Both the position numbers and the translations under genes were made by a program. Shown here piece after piece: positions 10,804 through 19,457 of a stretch of DNA of 64,000 nucleotides. The notes below the pieces were generated by a model. The model ran no database searches. It was not told the origin of the DNA and saw only the letters and a program-made list of their open reading frames with translations. Source of the stretch: JAFALK01 sp042701975 (GTDB lineage: Bacteria > Pseudomonadota > Gammaproteobacteria > Burkholderiales > Burkholderiaceae_C); NCBI GenBank assembly GCA_042701975.1, contig CP170561.1, positions 4,650,001 through 4,714,000 of the forward strand, in the 5' to 3' direction. Every line of letters starts with the position of its first letter. The stretch's first letter is position 1.

Positions 10804-11127
10804 TCACTCTGCAGGGACGAAGATCCACAACAGCAAATAGAGCAGGAAGCCCGTGCCCGCGCACAGCACCAGGGCGATGAAGAACAGGCGCCAGACCCAG
10901 GACGGCACGCCGGTGAAGTCGGCCACGCCGCCGCACACGCCGCCGATCCACGCATCCTGGCGGCTGCGGCGCAGGCGGTGCAGGTCGGTGGTGGCATTGC
11001 CGGCACCCGAACCGGAGGCGCCGATGCCGCCGAGCACCTTGGCCTTGGCCTGTGCGAATTCCTCGTCGGACAGGACGCCGCGCTGGTGCAGTTCGGAGAG
11101 CTTCGAAAGTTCTTCAGCGTTGGACAT
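10804..11127 (-). CDS. SHOCT plus PspC domain membrane protein
   Basis: A small 107-residue protein. The N-terminus, LSKLSELHQRGVLSDEEFAQAKAKVLG (residues about 6-33), is a SHOCT/short C-terminal-type module placed N-terminally. After a Gly/Ser linker comes a PspC domain (about 52-107): RQDAWIGGVCGGVADFTGVPSWVWRLFFIAL, then a membrane helix ending LLLWIFVPAE. PspC is a membrane partner of the phage-shock envelope response, but many stand-alone PspC-domain proteins have no known function. A ribosome site GAGGAG precedes the ATG. It lies 33 bp upstream of the MCE operon on the same strand, so an envelope-maintenance link is plausible but inferred. Confidence 0.85.
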   Translation of the reverse strand: MSNAEELSKLSELHQRGVLSDEEFAQAKAKVLGGIGASGSGAGNATTDLHRLRRSRQDAWIGGVCGGVADFTGVPSWVWRLFFIALVLCAGTGFLLYLLLWIFVPAE

Positions 11128-11276
11128 GGTGAGCTCCTCTTTGATGAGTGAATCGATGGTTCACAGCGTAGAGAAGTCGAGCTGCCTTCGCACCTGCCGA
11201 GCGACAGTCTGCAGCAGCGGGCGCACAGCCACCGCGTTCAGCGCGACAGGCCGTATCTGAGGTATCCGGTGAAGGA

Positions 11277-12257
11277 TCAGGCCTCGTTCAGCAGCAGGAC
11301 CTTGCCTACGACCTGGCGCGAAGCCATGCGCGCAAACGCGGCCTTCAGCTCGCCCATCGGCAGGCGCCGGTCGATCACCGGCCTGACGAGGCCGCGCGTG
11401 TACCAGCCGGCCAGCTCCGTCATGGCCTTGGCGTTGCGCGCGGGCTCGCGCTTGGCGAACTCGCCCCAGAACACGCCCACGATGGAGGCGCCCTTGAGCA
11501 AGGCGAGGTTCAGCGGCAGGGCCGGAATCGAGCCGCCGGCAAAGCCGATCACGAGGTAGCGGCCGCGCCACGCGATCGAACGGAAGGCCGGCTCGGCCAG
11601 ATCCCCGCCCACGGCGTCGTAGACCACGTCGGGGCCCTTGGCCGCAGTCAGCGCCTTGAGCGCCTCGCGCAGGTCCTGCGTGGCGTAGTTGATGGCTTCG
11701 TCCGCGCCGATGGCCTTGCAGGCCGCGCACTTCTCGTCCGTCGATGCCGCCGCAATCACGCGTGCGCCGGCCGCCTTGGCGATCTGGATGGCCGCCGTGC
11801 CCACGCCGCCGGCAGCGCCCAGCACCAGCACCGTCTCGCCAGCCTGCAGCGCGGCGCGATCCATCAGCGCATGGTGCGTGGTGCCGTAGGTGCAGATGAA
11901 GGCCGCCGCATCTTCGAGCGCAAAGCCCGGCGGCAGCAGCATCAAGGTGCGCGCATCGACGCAAGCCTGTTCCGCAAATGCGCCCAGGCCGCCAAAGGAC
12001 GCCACCGGCTGGCCGGGGCTGAAACTGCCAATGCCCTCCCCCAGCGCATCAATGTGGCCGGCGAACTCGCAGCCCGGCACGAAGGGCAGCGGCGGCTTCA
12101 TCTGGTACTTGCCCTGGACCATCAGCAGGTCGGGAAAATTCAGGCTGGCCGCGCGGATGCGCACGCGCACCTCGCCGGGCTTGGGTTCGGGTGCGGGCAC
12201 GTCGGCCCACTGCAGCGCTTCAGGGCCGCTCGTCTCTTGGCAGATCCAGGCTTTCAT
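11277..12257 (-). CDS. Zinc-free quinone oxidoreductase (NADPH:quinone reductase, MDR family)
   Basis: A 326-residue member of the medium-chain dehydrogenase/reductase family. The GroES-like N-terminal domain includes LVMQGKYQMKPPLPFVPGCEFAG; the nucleotide-binding motif is VLGAAGGVGTAAIQIAKAAGARVIAAAS. The structural-zinc Cys cluster of alcohol dehydrogenases is absent, which matches the QOR branch. It probably reduces quinones or enoyl-type substrates with NADPH. The thiolase gene lies 15 bp upstream on the same strand, which suggests one transcript and a role near acyl-CoA metabolism; the actual substrate is not determined by sequence. Confidence 0.88.
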   Translation of the reverse strand: MKAWICQETSGPEALQWADVPAPEPKPGEVRVRIRAASLNFPDLLMVQGKYQMKPPLPFVPGCEFAGHIDALGEGIGSFSPGQPVASFGGLGAFAEQACVDARTLMLLPPGFALEDAAAFICTYGTTHHALMDRAALQAGETVLVLGAAGGVGTAAIQIAKAAGARVIAAASTDEKCAACKAIGADEAINYATQDLREALKALTAAKGPDVVYDAVGGDLAEPAFRSIAWRGRYLVIGFAGGSIPALPLNLALLKGASIVGVFWGEFAKREPARNAKAMTELAGWYTRGLVRPVIDRRLPMGELKAAFARMASRQVVGKVLLLNEA

Positions 12258-12272
12258 CGGGAGGTCTTTCGC

Positions 12273-13451
12273 TCAGAGTCTTTCAACAATCGTGACGTTG
12301 GCCATGCCGCCGCCTTCGCACATGGTCTGCAGGCCGTAGCGGCCGCCCGCGCGATGCAGGGCATGGACAAGCGTGCTCATGAGCCGCGTGCCGGAGGCGC
12401 CCAGCGGATGCCCCAGCGCAATCGCACCGCCATGGATGTTCAGGCGCGCGGGATCGGCATCCAGCGCACGCAGCCAGGACAGCGGGATGGACGCGAAGGC
12501 CTCATTGACCTCGAAGAGATCAATATCGGCGAGCTGAATGCCGGCCTTCTTCAGCGCACGTTCGGTGGCAGGAATCGGCGCCTCCAGCATGATGACCGGA
12601 TCACCGCCGAGCACGCTCATGTGATGGACGCGCGCCAGCGGCCGCACGCCCAGAGCCTTGAGGCCGCGCTCGTTCGCGACCATCACGCCGCTCGCACCAT
12701 CGGCGATCTGCGAAGCATTGGCCGCCGTGATCACGCCACCCTCCTGCAGCAACTTCACGCCGGCAATGCCTTCGAGCGTGGCGTTGCCGCGGATGCCTTC
12801 GTCCACGCGGTGCAGTTCGTCGGGCGCATCGCCTTCGATCAGCCGCACGGGCAGGGGCAGGATCTCGCGCTCGAAGGCGCCGGACTCGGTCGCCGCATGC
12901 GCCTTGCGATGGCTCTCCAGCGAGAAGCGATCCAGCTCCTCTTTACCAAGGCCGTACTTGCGGGCCATCATCTCGGCGCCGACGAACTGGCTGAACATCA
13001 CACCGCCATGGCGGCGCAGGATCTCGGGGCTTTGATAGACGCCCAGGCCGGCCTTCTCAGCCAGGACTTGCGGCGAACCCATCGGCACGCGGCTCATCGA
13101 TTCCACGCCCGCGGCGATCACGCAATCCATGGCGCCGGACATCACGGCCTGCGCCGCGAAGTGCAGGGCCTGCTGCGAGGAGCCGCACTGCCGGTCGATC
13201 GATGTGCCGGGCGCGGTTTCAGGCAGCCTGGACGCGAGCACCGCGTTGCGCGCGACGTTGGCGGACTGTTCGCCGATCTGGCTCACGCAACCCATGAACA
13301 CGTCTTCCACCAGCGCGGGATCGGCCTGTGTGCGGGCCAGCAGCTCGTCGATCACGGCTGCCGCCAGCTCCACCGGATGCCAGCCCGACAGCCGGCCCTT
13401 GCGCTTGCCGCCGGCTGTGCGGGTGGCGGCGACGATGTAGGCCTCGCTCAT
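12273..13451 (-). CDS. Acetyl-CoA C-acyltransferase (thiolase)
   Basis: A 392-residue thiolase-fold enzyme that catalyses acyl-CoA plus acetyl-CoA to beta-ketoacyl-CoA plus CoA, or the reverse. The nucleophile is Cys89 in SIDRQCGSSQQALHFA. The catalytic His is in GGAIALGHPLGASGTR, and the second Cys in QTMCEGGGMANV. The form of these motifs (CEGGG rather than CIGGG) is typical of the FadA/PcaF-like 'acetyl-CoA C-acetyltransferase' group widespread in Burkholderiales, used in fatty-acid or isoprenoid degradation. It is upstream of and probably co-transcribed with the quinone oxidoreductase-like gene. The precise chain length cannot be read from sequence. Confidence 0.92.
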   Translation of the reverse strand: MSEAYIVAATRTAGGKRKGRLSGWHPVELAAAVIDELLARTQADPALVEDVFMGCVSQIGEQSANVARNAVLASRLPETAPGTSIDRQCGSSQQALHFAAQAVMSGAMDCVIAAGVESMSRVPMGSPQVLAEKAGLGVYQSPEILRRHGGVMFSQFVGAEMMARKYGLGKEELDRFSLESHRKAHAATESGAFEREILPLPVRLIEGDAPDELHRVDEGIRGNATLEGIAGVKLLQEGGVITAANASQIADGASGVMVANERGLKALGVRPLARVHHMSVLGGDPVIMLEAPIPATERALKKAGIQLADIDLFEVNEAFASIPLSWLRALDADPARLNIHGGAIALGHPLGASGTRLMSTLVHALHRAGGRYGLQTMCEGGGMANVTIVERL

Positions 13452-13541
13452 CTCTTCGGTCTCCTGGATTTTTCGTCTGCCGACATTGTTGCGGCGATCG
13501 GCGCACGCGGATGTCCGGCAAGCGACAAGGGCTGCGAGCGT

Positions 13542-14345
13542 TCAGGGCACTGAGGCCAGCGCCTCGGCCGGGGGCAGATGGCTGCTGAAGATCCTGTAGA
13601 GGCTGCCGTCCGCGCGCATGTCGGAAACCGCCGCCTGGATCTTGCGTGCGTCCTCTTCGCGAACCCGGCTCCGGGAAATGGCGAAGCCCGCCGCGTAGTT
13701 GTCCGTCGGGAAGGCATCGATCGTCGAGACCTTGCCCTCCAGCTTGCTGGTCGCCAGGATGCGCGCCCACACAACGGGTTCGGAAATGAAGGCTGCATTG
13801 CGGCCAAGTGCGACGAGCCGGGCGGCCATGTTGGCATCGGCGTATTCATCCACGCGGCCCTGCTGGCGCAGCGTGTCGATCCATTCGTCCCAGTCGCGGC
13901 CGTGCTTGAAGCCCTTGACGACCGCCAGACGCAACTGCCCCTGCTGGGTGAACTCCTGCAAGGTACGGATCGGGCGGGCCGGGTCGGTGCGCACCAGCAG
14001 TCGGTTGCGCCCCTTCATGTAGATCACGAAGCGCGAGAACCTGTCGCGTTCATCCGCCTCGATGGCGGAAACGGTCATGTCGAGCTTGCCCTGGGCGAGG
14101 TCCGTCCAGGTGCGGACCCTGGAGTCCATGAAGGTCTGGAACTTGCAGCCGGTGCGCCGGCTCACCTCCTGGAGGAGGTCGACGTCGATACCCGCTGCGC
14201 CCTGCCCATCGACCGAGAAGGCCAGCGAGCCGTATTCGTACAGGGCCACGCGATAGGGCCCGCAGGTGGCCGGTTGCCCAAACGCCGAGGTACTGCTGGC
14301 CAGCAAGCCCAAAACTGCAATCCACCACACCTTCCCGCCAACCAT
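13542..14345 (-). CDS. Periplasmic substrate-binding protein, family 3 (amino-acid type)
   Basis: A 267-residue exported protein. The signal peptide (about residues 1-23, ending SAFGQ) precedes a bacterial SBP family 3 fold: VALYEYGSLAF, GIDVDLLQEVSRRTGCKF, DLAQGKLDMTVSAIEADERD and AISRSRVREEDARKIQAAV. No ABC permease or ATPase genes are adjacent, so it is an orphan binding protein; such orphans in Burkholderiales may work with distant transporters or as sensors. The ligand is not known. An unrelated-looking paralogue of the same fold lies at 34.3-35.1 kb. Confidence 0.85.
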   Translation of the reverse strand: MVGGKVWWIAVLGLLASSTSAFGQPATCGPYRVALYEYGSLAFSVDGQGAAGIDVDLLQEVSRRTGCKFQTFMDSRVRTWTDLAQGKLDMTVSAIEADERDRFSRFVIYMKGRNRLLVRTDPARPIRTLQEFTQQGQLRLAVVKGFKHGRDWDEWIDTLRQQGRVDEYADANMAARLVALGRNAAFISEPVVWARILATSKLEGKVSTIDAFPTDNYAAGFAISRSRVREEDARKIQAAVSDMRADGSLYRIFSSHLPPAEALASVP

Positions 14346-14433
14346 ACATGCCCGATGAAAGTCACTTCAGGCGCGAGTATCAGCGACGTGCCGTGTCGGC
14401 TCTGTGCAATGGAATAGGGAATGAATACAGAAG

Positions 14434-14470
14434 GAAAAACGGCCCGGACGCTTTCGCATCCAGGCCGTTG
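14434..14470 (-). terminator. Rho-independent terminator after tRNA-Pro
   Basis: On the minus strand, AACGGCC-TGGATGC-GAAA-GCGTCCG-GGCCGTT followed by TTTCC. A long stem with one mismatch and a GNRA loop begins about 18 nt after the tRNA 3' end and probably ends the whole thrS-to-tRNA-Pro transcript. Confidence 0.88.
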
Positions 14471-14487
14471 ATTTCTCTTCTTGTTTT

Positions 14488-14564
14488 TGGTCGGAATGGC
14501 GGGATTCGAACTCGCGACCCCTTGCACCCCATGCAAGTGCGCTACCAGGCTGCGCTACATTCCG
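14488..14564 (-). tRNA. tRNA-Pro (anticodon GGG)
   Basis: On the minus strand a 77-nt cloverleaf starts CGGAATGTAGCGCAGCCTGG and ends with encoded CCA. The acceptor stem CGGAATG pairs with CATTCCG. The anticodon stem CTTGC/GCAAG holds the loop ATGGGGT, which reads GGG. The T-arm contains GTTCGAATC. The anticodon decodes CCC and CCU. The position behind the merR-like gene at the end of the pheST-ihfA cluster is conserved in Burkholderiales. Confidence 0.97.
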
Positions 14565-14610
14565 ACTGAGTCCGAGAGTATAGCTCGGTTTTTGAGTGCT
14601 CGGCTGAAAA

Positions 14611-15099
14611 TCAGAACAAAAGCTGCTCGCGAATCGCCAGCAGCTCGGCGCGAACCTGCGCGATGCTGAGCTTCTCGTTGCTGAGCACGCGCGTGACGGC
14701 CACCTCGGGGCGCACGGCCAGGGCCACATCGCCGTCGTCGTCGCCGTCGATCATCAGCGCGGGCTCGAAGTCGCCGCCCGCAGCCTCGAATTGCGAAGCC
14801 AGCGCCGCCTCCTGCTTGAAGGCCGACGCATCGGCGCGCACGGCCGCCATCTCGGTCAGCTGGTTGCGCGCGCCACTGATGGTGAAGCCCTGGTCATAGA
14901 GCAGATCGCGGATGCGGCGGATCAGCAGCACCTCGTGGTGCTGGTAGTAGCGGCGGTTGCCGCGCCGCTTCATAGGCTTGAGCTGGGTGAACTCCTGCTC
15001 CCAGTAGCGCAGCACGTACGGCTTGACGCCACAAAGCTCGCTGACCTCACCGATCGTGAAGTAGCGCTTGGCGGGAATGGATGGCAGCGATTTCTCCAT
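14611..15099 (-). CDS. MerR-family transcriptional regulator
   Basis: A 162-residue DNA-binding protein. The N-terminal MerR winged helix is clear: KRYFTIGEVSELCGVKPYVLRYWEQEF, then KRRGNRRYYQHHEVLLIRRIRDLLYDQGFTI. The C-terminal half lacks the Cys residues of metal sensors and is acidic (IDGDDDGDVAL), so the effector is unknown. This gene always follows ihfA in Burkholderiales; its target is not established. The ATG at 15099 is the conventional start; an in-frame TTG at 15120 would add VNPLIS. Neither has a clear ribosome site on this strand. Confidence 0.88.
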   Translation of the reverse strand: MEKSLPSIPAKRYFTIGEVSELCGVKPYVLRYWEQEFTQLKPMKRRGNRRYYQHHEVLLIRRIRDLLYDQGFTISGARNQLTEMAAVRADASAFKQEAALASQFEAAGGDFEPALMIDGDDDGDVALAVRPEVAVTRVLSNEKLSIAQVRAELLAIREQLLF

Positions 15100-15133
15100 G
15101 GAAATCAATGGGTTCACCAAAGGAGGTCAGACT

Positions 15134-15493
15134 CTACTCGAAGTCTTCCGTTGCCGTTGTATCACCTTGCACAACACTCTTGAGTTTGTGGCTGGCGTGA
15201 AAAGTCACGACGTTGCGGGCTTCGATGGGGATGGATTCGCCGGTGCGCGGATTGCGCCCGGGGCGGGGGGCCTTGCGACGGATGTTGAAGTTGCCGAAGC
15301 CCGAGAGCTTGACGTCGTCTCCGCGCACGAGCGTGGTGTGCAGGATGTCGAAGAAGGCTTCGACCATGTCCTTGGATTCGCGCTTGTTCAGCCCGAGCTT
15401 GTCGAACAGCAGCTCGGACAGCTCGGCCTTGGTGAGCGTGGGCGTCTCCAGGCTGGGCAGCAGCACGGGACGGTCTTGGGCGTTGTCGTTCAT
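15134..15493 (-). CDS. ihfA: Integration host factor subunit alpha
   Basis: A 119-residue HU/IHF-family protein. The core LTKAELSELLFDKLGLNKRESKDMVEAFFD leads to the DNA-binding arm GNFNIRRKAPRPGRNPRTGE with the conserved proline that intercalates DNA. The arrangement directly after pheT is the classical ihfA position. IHF bends DNA in nucleoid organisation, sigma-54 transcription and recombination. A strong GGAGGAG lies 9 nt before the ATG at 15493, which favours it over an upstream start. The N-terminus is about 20 residues longer than that of E. coli IHF-alpha (99 residues), as is common in this order. Confidence 0.96.
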   Translation of the reverse strand: MNDNAQDRPVLLPSLETPTLTKAELSELLFDKLGLNKRESKDMVEAFFDILHTTLVRGDDVKLSGFGNFNIRRKAPRPGRNPRTGESIPIEARNVVTFHASHKLKSVVQGDTTATEDFE

Positions 15494-15511
15494 CGCTGTC
15501 GTCTCCTCCAC

Positions 15512-17929
15512 TTATCCGCGCAGGCGGGCACCGAGCTCGCGCCCAGCGGCTTCGATCACGGCCGCCACGGCGGCTTCCACGCGTTCGTCCGTCAGCGTGG
15601 TCTCGTCGTCCAACAGTTCCAGGCGCACGGCCATGCTGCGCTCGCCTTCCTTCATCTCGGCGTTGGCGGCTGCGGGCCGGAAGACGTCGAACAGGCGTGC
15701 GGAGCGGATCAGGCCACGGGCATCGGCCTTGGCGATCGTGCCCATCAGCGCATCATGCGTGACGGTCTCGCCCACGATCAGGGCGATGTCGCGCTGTACG
15801 GCCTGCTGCTTGGCCACACCCTGGCCTTGCGGCAGCGTGCGGGCCAGCACGGCGTTCAGTTCCAGCTCGAACACCACGGGGGCGCCGGGCAGCTCATAAC
15901 CCTGGCGCCACTTCGGGTGCAGCTCGCCAATCACGCCAATGGGCGCGCCGTCCAGCAGCACGCGGGCGCTGCGGCCGGGGTGCAGGGCTGGATGCTCTGC
16001 GGCTTCGAACTTCAGCACGCGCGGCGCGAACAGCGCTTCCAGATCGCCCTTCACGTCGAAGAAGTCCACGGCGCGGTCGCGCTGGCTCCATTGCTGTGCC
16101 TGAGCCGGACCATAGGCCAGGCCAGCCAGGCGCATGGGCTGGGCGACGCCGTTGATGCTTGTGTCGCTTTCCACAACCGAAGCGTCGCGCAGGAACACGC
16201 GGCCGATCTCGAACACGCGCACGCGCGGCGCCTTGCGCGTGAGGTTGTAGCGCAGCACGTTGACCAGGCTGCCCAGCAGACTGGAGCGCATCACGGCCAG
16301 TGGCGCGGCGATGGGGTTCAGCAGCTGGATCGGGTTCGTGTTGCCGGCCAGCTCGCGCTCCCAGCGCTCTTCCACGAAGCTGAAGTTGATGGTCTCAAAG
16401 TAGTCGCGCGCGGCCATGGCATGGCGCAGCGCGTGGATGGCGCGGCGCGATTCGCTGCGGACCTTGGCCACCACGGGCGCCAGCGGCGGCGTGGCCGGCA
16501 GACTCGGATAACCAACGACGCGGATCACTTCCTCGATCAGGTCTTCCTCGATCTGAAGGTCGAAGCGGAAGCTCGGTGGCGTGACGGTGATCGTTCCTTC
16601 AGCTTGCGTGAAGCTCAGGCCGAGGCGCTCGAACACGCCGGCGCATTGCTCTTGTGTCACGGGCATGCCGATGACCTTGGCGGCGCGTGCAACGCGCATC
16701 GTCACGGGCTTGCGCTCGGGCAGCGCGGTGATCGTGTCGTCCATCGGGCCCGCTTCGCCGCCGCAGATCTGCTGGATCAGCGCGGTGATGTGCTCGATGT
16801 GCTCGACGGTCTGCGCCGGATCGACACCGCGCTCGAAGCGATGGCCGGCGTCGGTCGAGAAGTTGTAGCGGCGCGAACGGCCGGCTACCGACTTGGGCCA
16901 CCAGAAGGCAGCCTCCACATAGATGTTCTTCGTGTCGTCGGACACGGCCGTGTGGTCGCCACCCATGATGCCGGCCAGCGATTCGACGGCGGACTTGTCG
17001 GCGATGACACCGACCGTCTCGTCCACTTCGATGGTGTTGCCGTTCAGCAGCTTGAGCTGTTCACCCTTGCGCCCCCAACGCACGATCAACTCGCCGTCGA
17101 TCTTGTCCAGGTCGAAGATGTGGCTCGGGCGGCCGAACTCGAACATCACGTAGTTGGAGATGTCCACCAGCGGCGAGACGCTGCGCTGGCCGCAACGCGC
17201 CAGTCGATCGACCATCCACTGCGGCGTTTGCGCCTTGGTGTTGACGTTGCGGACGATGCGGCCCGAGAAGCGGCCGCACAGGTCCGACGCTTCAATGCGG
17301 GCGGCCAGCCTGTCGTCGTGAGCCACGACCGCGGCCGGGAACAAAGGGTTCTTCAGTGGCTCACCGGTCAGCGCCGAGACTTCGCGGGCGATGCCGTAGA
17401 CGGAGAGGCAGTGCGCCAGGTTCGGCGTGAGCTTCAGCGTGAACAGCATGTCGTCGAGCTGCAGATGCTCGCGGACGTTCTGGCCAACGGGCGCGTCCGC
17501 GGCCAGCTCCAGCAGGCCGCCGTGGTCTTCGCTGAGCTTGAGCTCGCGGGCCGAGCACAGCATGCCGAAGCTCTCGACGCCGCGCAGCTTGCCCTTGCCG
17601 ATCTTGAACGGCTGACCATCTTCACCAGGCGGCAGTTCGGCGCCGATCGTGGCCAGCGGCACCTTGATGCCGGCGCGGGCGTTCGGTGCGCCGCAGACGA
17701 TCTGCAGCGGTTCAGCGCCACCGGCGTTGACCGTGCACACGCGCAGCTTGTCGGCGTTCGGATGCTGCTCAGCCGTGAGGATCTCGGCCACGACGATGCC
17801 GTGGAAGGCCGGCGCCACGGGACGCAGCTCTTCCACTTCCAGGCCGCTCATGGTCAGCAGCTCGGCCAGTTCTTGGGTGTTCAGCTTCGGATCGCAGAAG
17901 CTCCGGAGCCAGGATTCTGGGAATTGCAT
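15512..17929 (-). CDS. pheT: Phenylalanine--tRNA ligase beta subunit
   Basis: An 805-residue subunit of the alpha2-beta2 synthetase. In order: the N-terminal tRNA-binding (EMAP-like) domain, VEELRPVAPAFHGIVVAEILTAEQHPNADKL, the B3/B4 editing domain that removes mischarged tyrosine, the B5 domain, the catalytic-like core, and the C-terminal FDX-ACB anticodon-binding domain (QRDIALIVGETVTHDALMG, ending RLELLDDETTLTDERVEAAVAAVI). The length matches E. coli PheT (795). It lies 10 bp after pheS and 18 bp before ihfA, so one operon. The product acts in the cytoplasm on tRNA-Phe charging. Confidence 0.97.
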   Translation of the reverse strand: MQFPESWLRSFCDPKLNTQELAELLTMSGLEVEELRPVAPAFHGIVVAEILTAEQHPNADKLRVCTVNAGGAEPLQIVCGAPNARAGIKVPLATIGAELPPGEDGQPFKIGKGKLRGVESFGMLCSARELKLSEDHGGLLELAADAPVGQNVREHLQLDDMLFTLKLTPNLAHCLSVYGIAREVSALTGEPLKNPLFPAAVVAHDDRLAARIEASDLCGRFSGRIVRNVNTKAQTPQWMVDRLARCGQRSVSPLVDISNYVMFEFGRPSHIFDLDKIDGELIVRWGRKGEQLKLLNGNTIEVDETVGVIADKSAVESLAGIMGGDHTAVSDDTKNIYVEAAFWWPKSVAGRSRRYNFSTDAGHRFERGVDPAQTVEHIEHITALIQQICGGEAGPMDDTITALPERKPVTMRVARAAKVIGMPVTQEQCAGVFERLGLSFTQAEGTITVTPPSFRFDLQIEEDLIEEVIRVVGYPSLPATPPLAPVVAKVRSESRRAIHALRHAMAARDYFETINFSFVEERWERELAGNTNPIQLLNPIAAPLAVMRSSLLGSLVNVLRYNLTRKAPRVRVFEIGRVFLRDASVVESDTSINGVAQPMRLAGLAYGPAQAQQWSQRDRAVDFFDVKGDLEALFAPRVLKFEAAEHPALHPGRSARVLLDGAPIGVIGELHPKWRQGYELPGAPVVFELELNAVLARTLPQGQGVAKQQAVQRDIALIVGETVTHDALMGTIAKADARGLIRSARLFDVFRPAAANAEMKEGERSMAVRLELLDDETTLTDERVEAAVAAVIEAAGRELGARLRG

Positions 17930-17939
17930 AGCTAACTGT

Positions 17940-18989
17940 TTACTTGAACTGACTCAGGAAACGCAGATCGCCGTCGAAGAACAGGCGCAGGTCGTTCACG
18001 CCGTAGCGCAGCATCGCCAGGCGGTCGATGCCGGAGCCGAAAGCGAAGCCGATGTACTTCTCGGGGTCCAGGCCCATGTTGCGGATCACTTGCGGGTGCA
18101 CCTGGCCGGAGCCGGAGACTTCCAGCCAGCGGCCCTTCAGCGGCCCGCTGTTGAACATCATGTCGATCTCGGCGCTGGGCTCAGTGAACGGGAAGTAGCT
18201 CGGGCGAAAACGGATCTCCATGTCCGTCGTCTCGAAGAACTGCTGCATGAAGTTCAGGTAGACGGACTTGAGGTCCTTGAAGGAGATGTTCTCGCCAACC
18301 CACAGGCCTTCGACCTGGTGGAACATCGGCGAGTGCGTGGCGTCGCTGTCCACACGGTAGGTGCGACCGGGGGCGATGACGCGGATCTCAGGCATCCCAT
18401 CTGCCGATGCCAGGCCGGCTTCCACCAGCGCCTTGTGCTTCTTCACGTGCTGCACCGCGTAGCGGATCTGCATGGGGCTGGTGTGGGTGCGCAGCACGTA
18501 GCCGTTCTCGATGTAGAACGTGTCGTGCATGGAACGCGCCGGGTGATCCTCGGGCGTGTTCAGCGCAGTGAAATTGAACCAGTCGTTCTCGATCTCGGGG
18601 CCGTCGGCCACGTCGAAACCCATCGAGCCGAAGATGCCTTCGATGCGCTCCATGGCGCGGGTGATGGGGTGCAGGCCGCCGGTGCCGCTGTCGCGGCCGG
18701 GCAGCGTAACGTCGAGCGCCTCGGCCTTGAGCTGGCGTTCCAGTTCGGCGTCGGCCAGGGCCTGGCGGCGCGCGTTGAGCGCGGCTTCGATGCCCTGCTT
18801 GAGCTGGTTGATCTCGGCGCCGCGGGTCTTCTTCTCTTCCACCGACAGGGCAGCCATGCCCTTCATCAGTTCGGTCACACGACCGGACTTGCCGATGTAG
18901 CGGGCTTTCGCGTTTTCGAGATCGGCCGGCGTGGCGGCCGCTGCGAATTCGGCTTGAGCCGACTGCAGCAATTGTTCGAGATCGTTCAT
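17940..18989 (-). CDS. pheS: Phenylalanine--tRNA ligase alpha subunit
   Basis: A 349-residue class II synthetase subunit. The N-terminal coiled coil (residues about 1-85) is followed by the catalytic domain with motif 2 (VLRTHTSPMQIRYAVQ) and motif 3 (GFAFGSGIDRLAMLRYGVNDLR). The phenylalanine-pocket region RFRPSYFPFTEPSAEIDM is intact. The ATG at 18989 is preceded by a terminator-like hairpin only about 14 nt away, and no Shine-Dalgarno sequence is seen, which is unusual for a highly expressed gene. Confidence 0.97.
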   Translation of the reverse strand: MNDLEQLLQSAQAEFAAAATPADLENAKARYIGKSGRVTELMKGMAALSVEEKKTRGAEINQLKQGIEAALNARRQALADAELERQLKAEALDVTLPGRDSGTGGLHPITRAMERIEGIFGSMGFDVADGPEIENDWFNFTALNTPEDHPARSMHDTFYIENGYVLRTHTSPMQIRYAVQHVKKHKALVEAGLASADGMPEIRVIAPGRTYRVDSDATHSPMFHQVEGLWVGENISFKDLKSVYLNFMQQFFETTDMEIRFRPSYFPFTEPSAEIDMMFNSGPLKGRWLEVSGSGQVHPQVIRNMGLDPEKYIGFAFGSGIDRLAMLRYGVNDLRLFFDGDLRFLSQFK

Positions 18990-18995
18990 GCTGGA

Positions 18996-19030
18996 AATAA
19001 AAAAGGCCGACTACCCAAGGTGTCGGCCTT
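18996..19030 (-). terminator. Terminator/attenuator-like hairpin directly upstream of pheS
   Basis: On the minus strand, AAGGCCGAC, ten-base loop, GTCGGCCTT followed by TTTTATTT: a 9-bp stem with a U-rich tail that ends about 14 nt before the pheS ATG. A second hairpin (GCGGGC...GCCCGC) lies just before it at about 19045-19068. Since no promoter fits between the tail and the ATG, transcription into pheS must read through it. Confidence 0.8.
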
Positions 19031-19078
19031 GCAAGAAGCTCAGGTGCGGGCCACCGAGGCAGCCCGCAGATTCTTTGC

Positions 19079-19432
19079 TTACAGCGCGGCTTGCACCTTG
19101 TCGAAGATGGCCTTGAAGCCAGCCGGATCGTGCACGGCGAGATCGGCCAGGACCTTGCGGTCGATGTCGATCTGGGCCTTCTTCAGGCCAGCAACGAACT
19201 TGCTGTACGTGAGGCCGAGGCCACGGCTTGCCGCGTTGATACGGGCAATCCACAGCTGACGGAACACGCGCTTCTTGGTGCGACGGTCACGGTAGGCGTA
19301 CTGACCCGCCTTCATCACCGCCTGCTTGGCGATGCGGAAGACGTTCTTGCGACGACCACGGAAGCCCTTGGCCAGAGCCAGGACCTTCTTGTGACGAGCA
19401 CGGGCGGTAACACCACGTTTAACGCGAGGCAT
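19079..19432 (-). CDS. rplT: 50S ribosomal protein L20
   Basis: A 117-residue ribosomal protein, full length for L20. The start MPRVKRGVTARARHKKVLALAKGF and the interior RKNVFRIAKQAVMKAGQYAYRDRRTKKR are diagnostic. L20 binds 23S rRNA early in large-subunit assembly; in E. coli it also represses rpmI-rplT translation by binding the mRNA. AAGGAG lies 6 nt before the ATG. It is 25 bp downstream of rpmI. Confidence 0.98.
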   Translation of the reverse strand: MPRVKRGVTARARHKKVLALAKGFRGRRKNVFRIAKQAVMKAGQYAYRDRRTKKRVFRQLWIARINAASRGLGLTYSKFVAGLKKAQIDIDRKVLADLAVHDPAGFKAIFDKVQAAL

Positions 19433-19457
19433 ATGTTTCTCCTTGAGTTAAGTGGGA

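Noticed and set aside
15068..17935. Long plus-strand open frame opposite pheT (955 codons)
   Set aside because: Antisense shadow of pheT with low-complexity Arg/His/Gln composition and no ribosome site.
18990..19080. A phenylalanine leader peptide for pheST
   Set aside because: Short frames in front of the pheS terminator were read; none is Phe-rich (the best, ending SFLQGRHLG, has one Phe).
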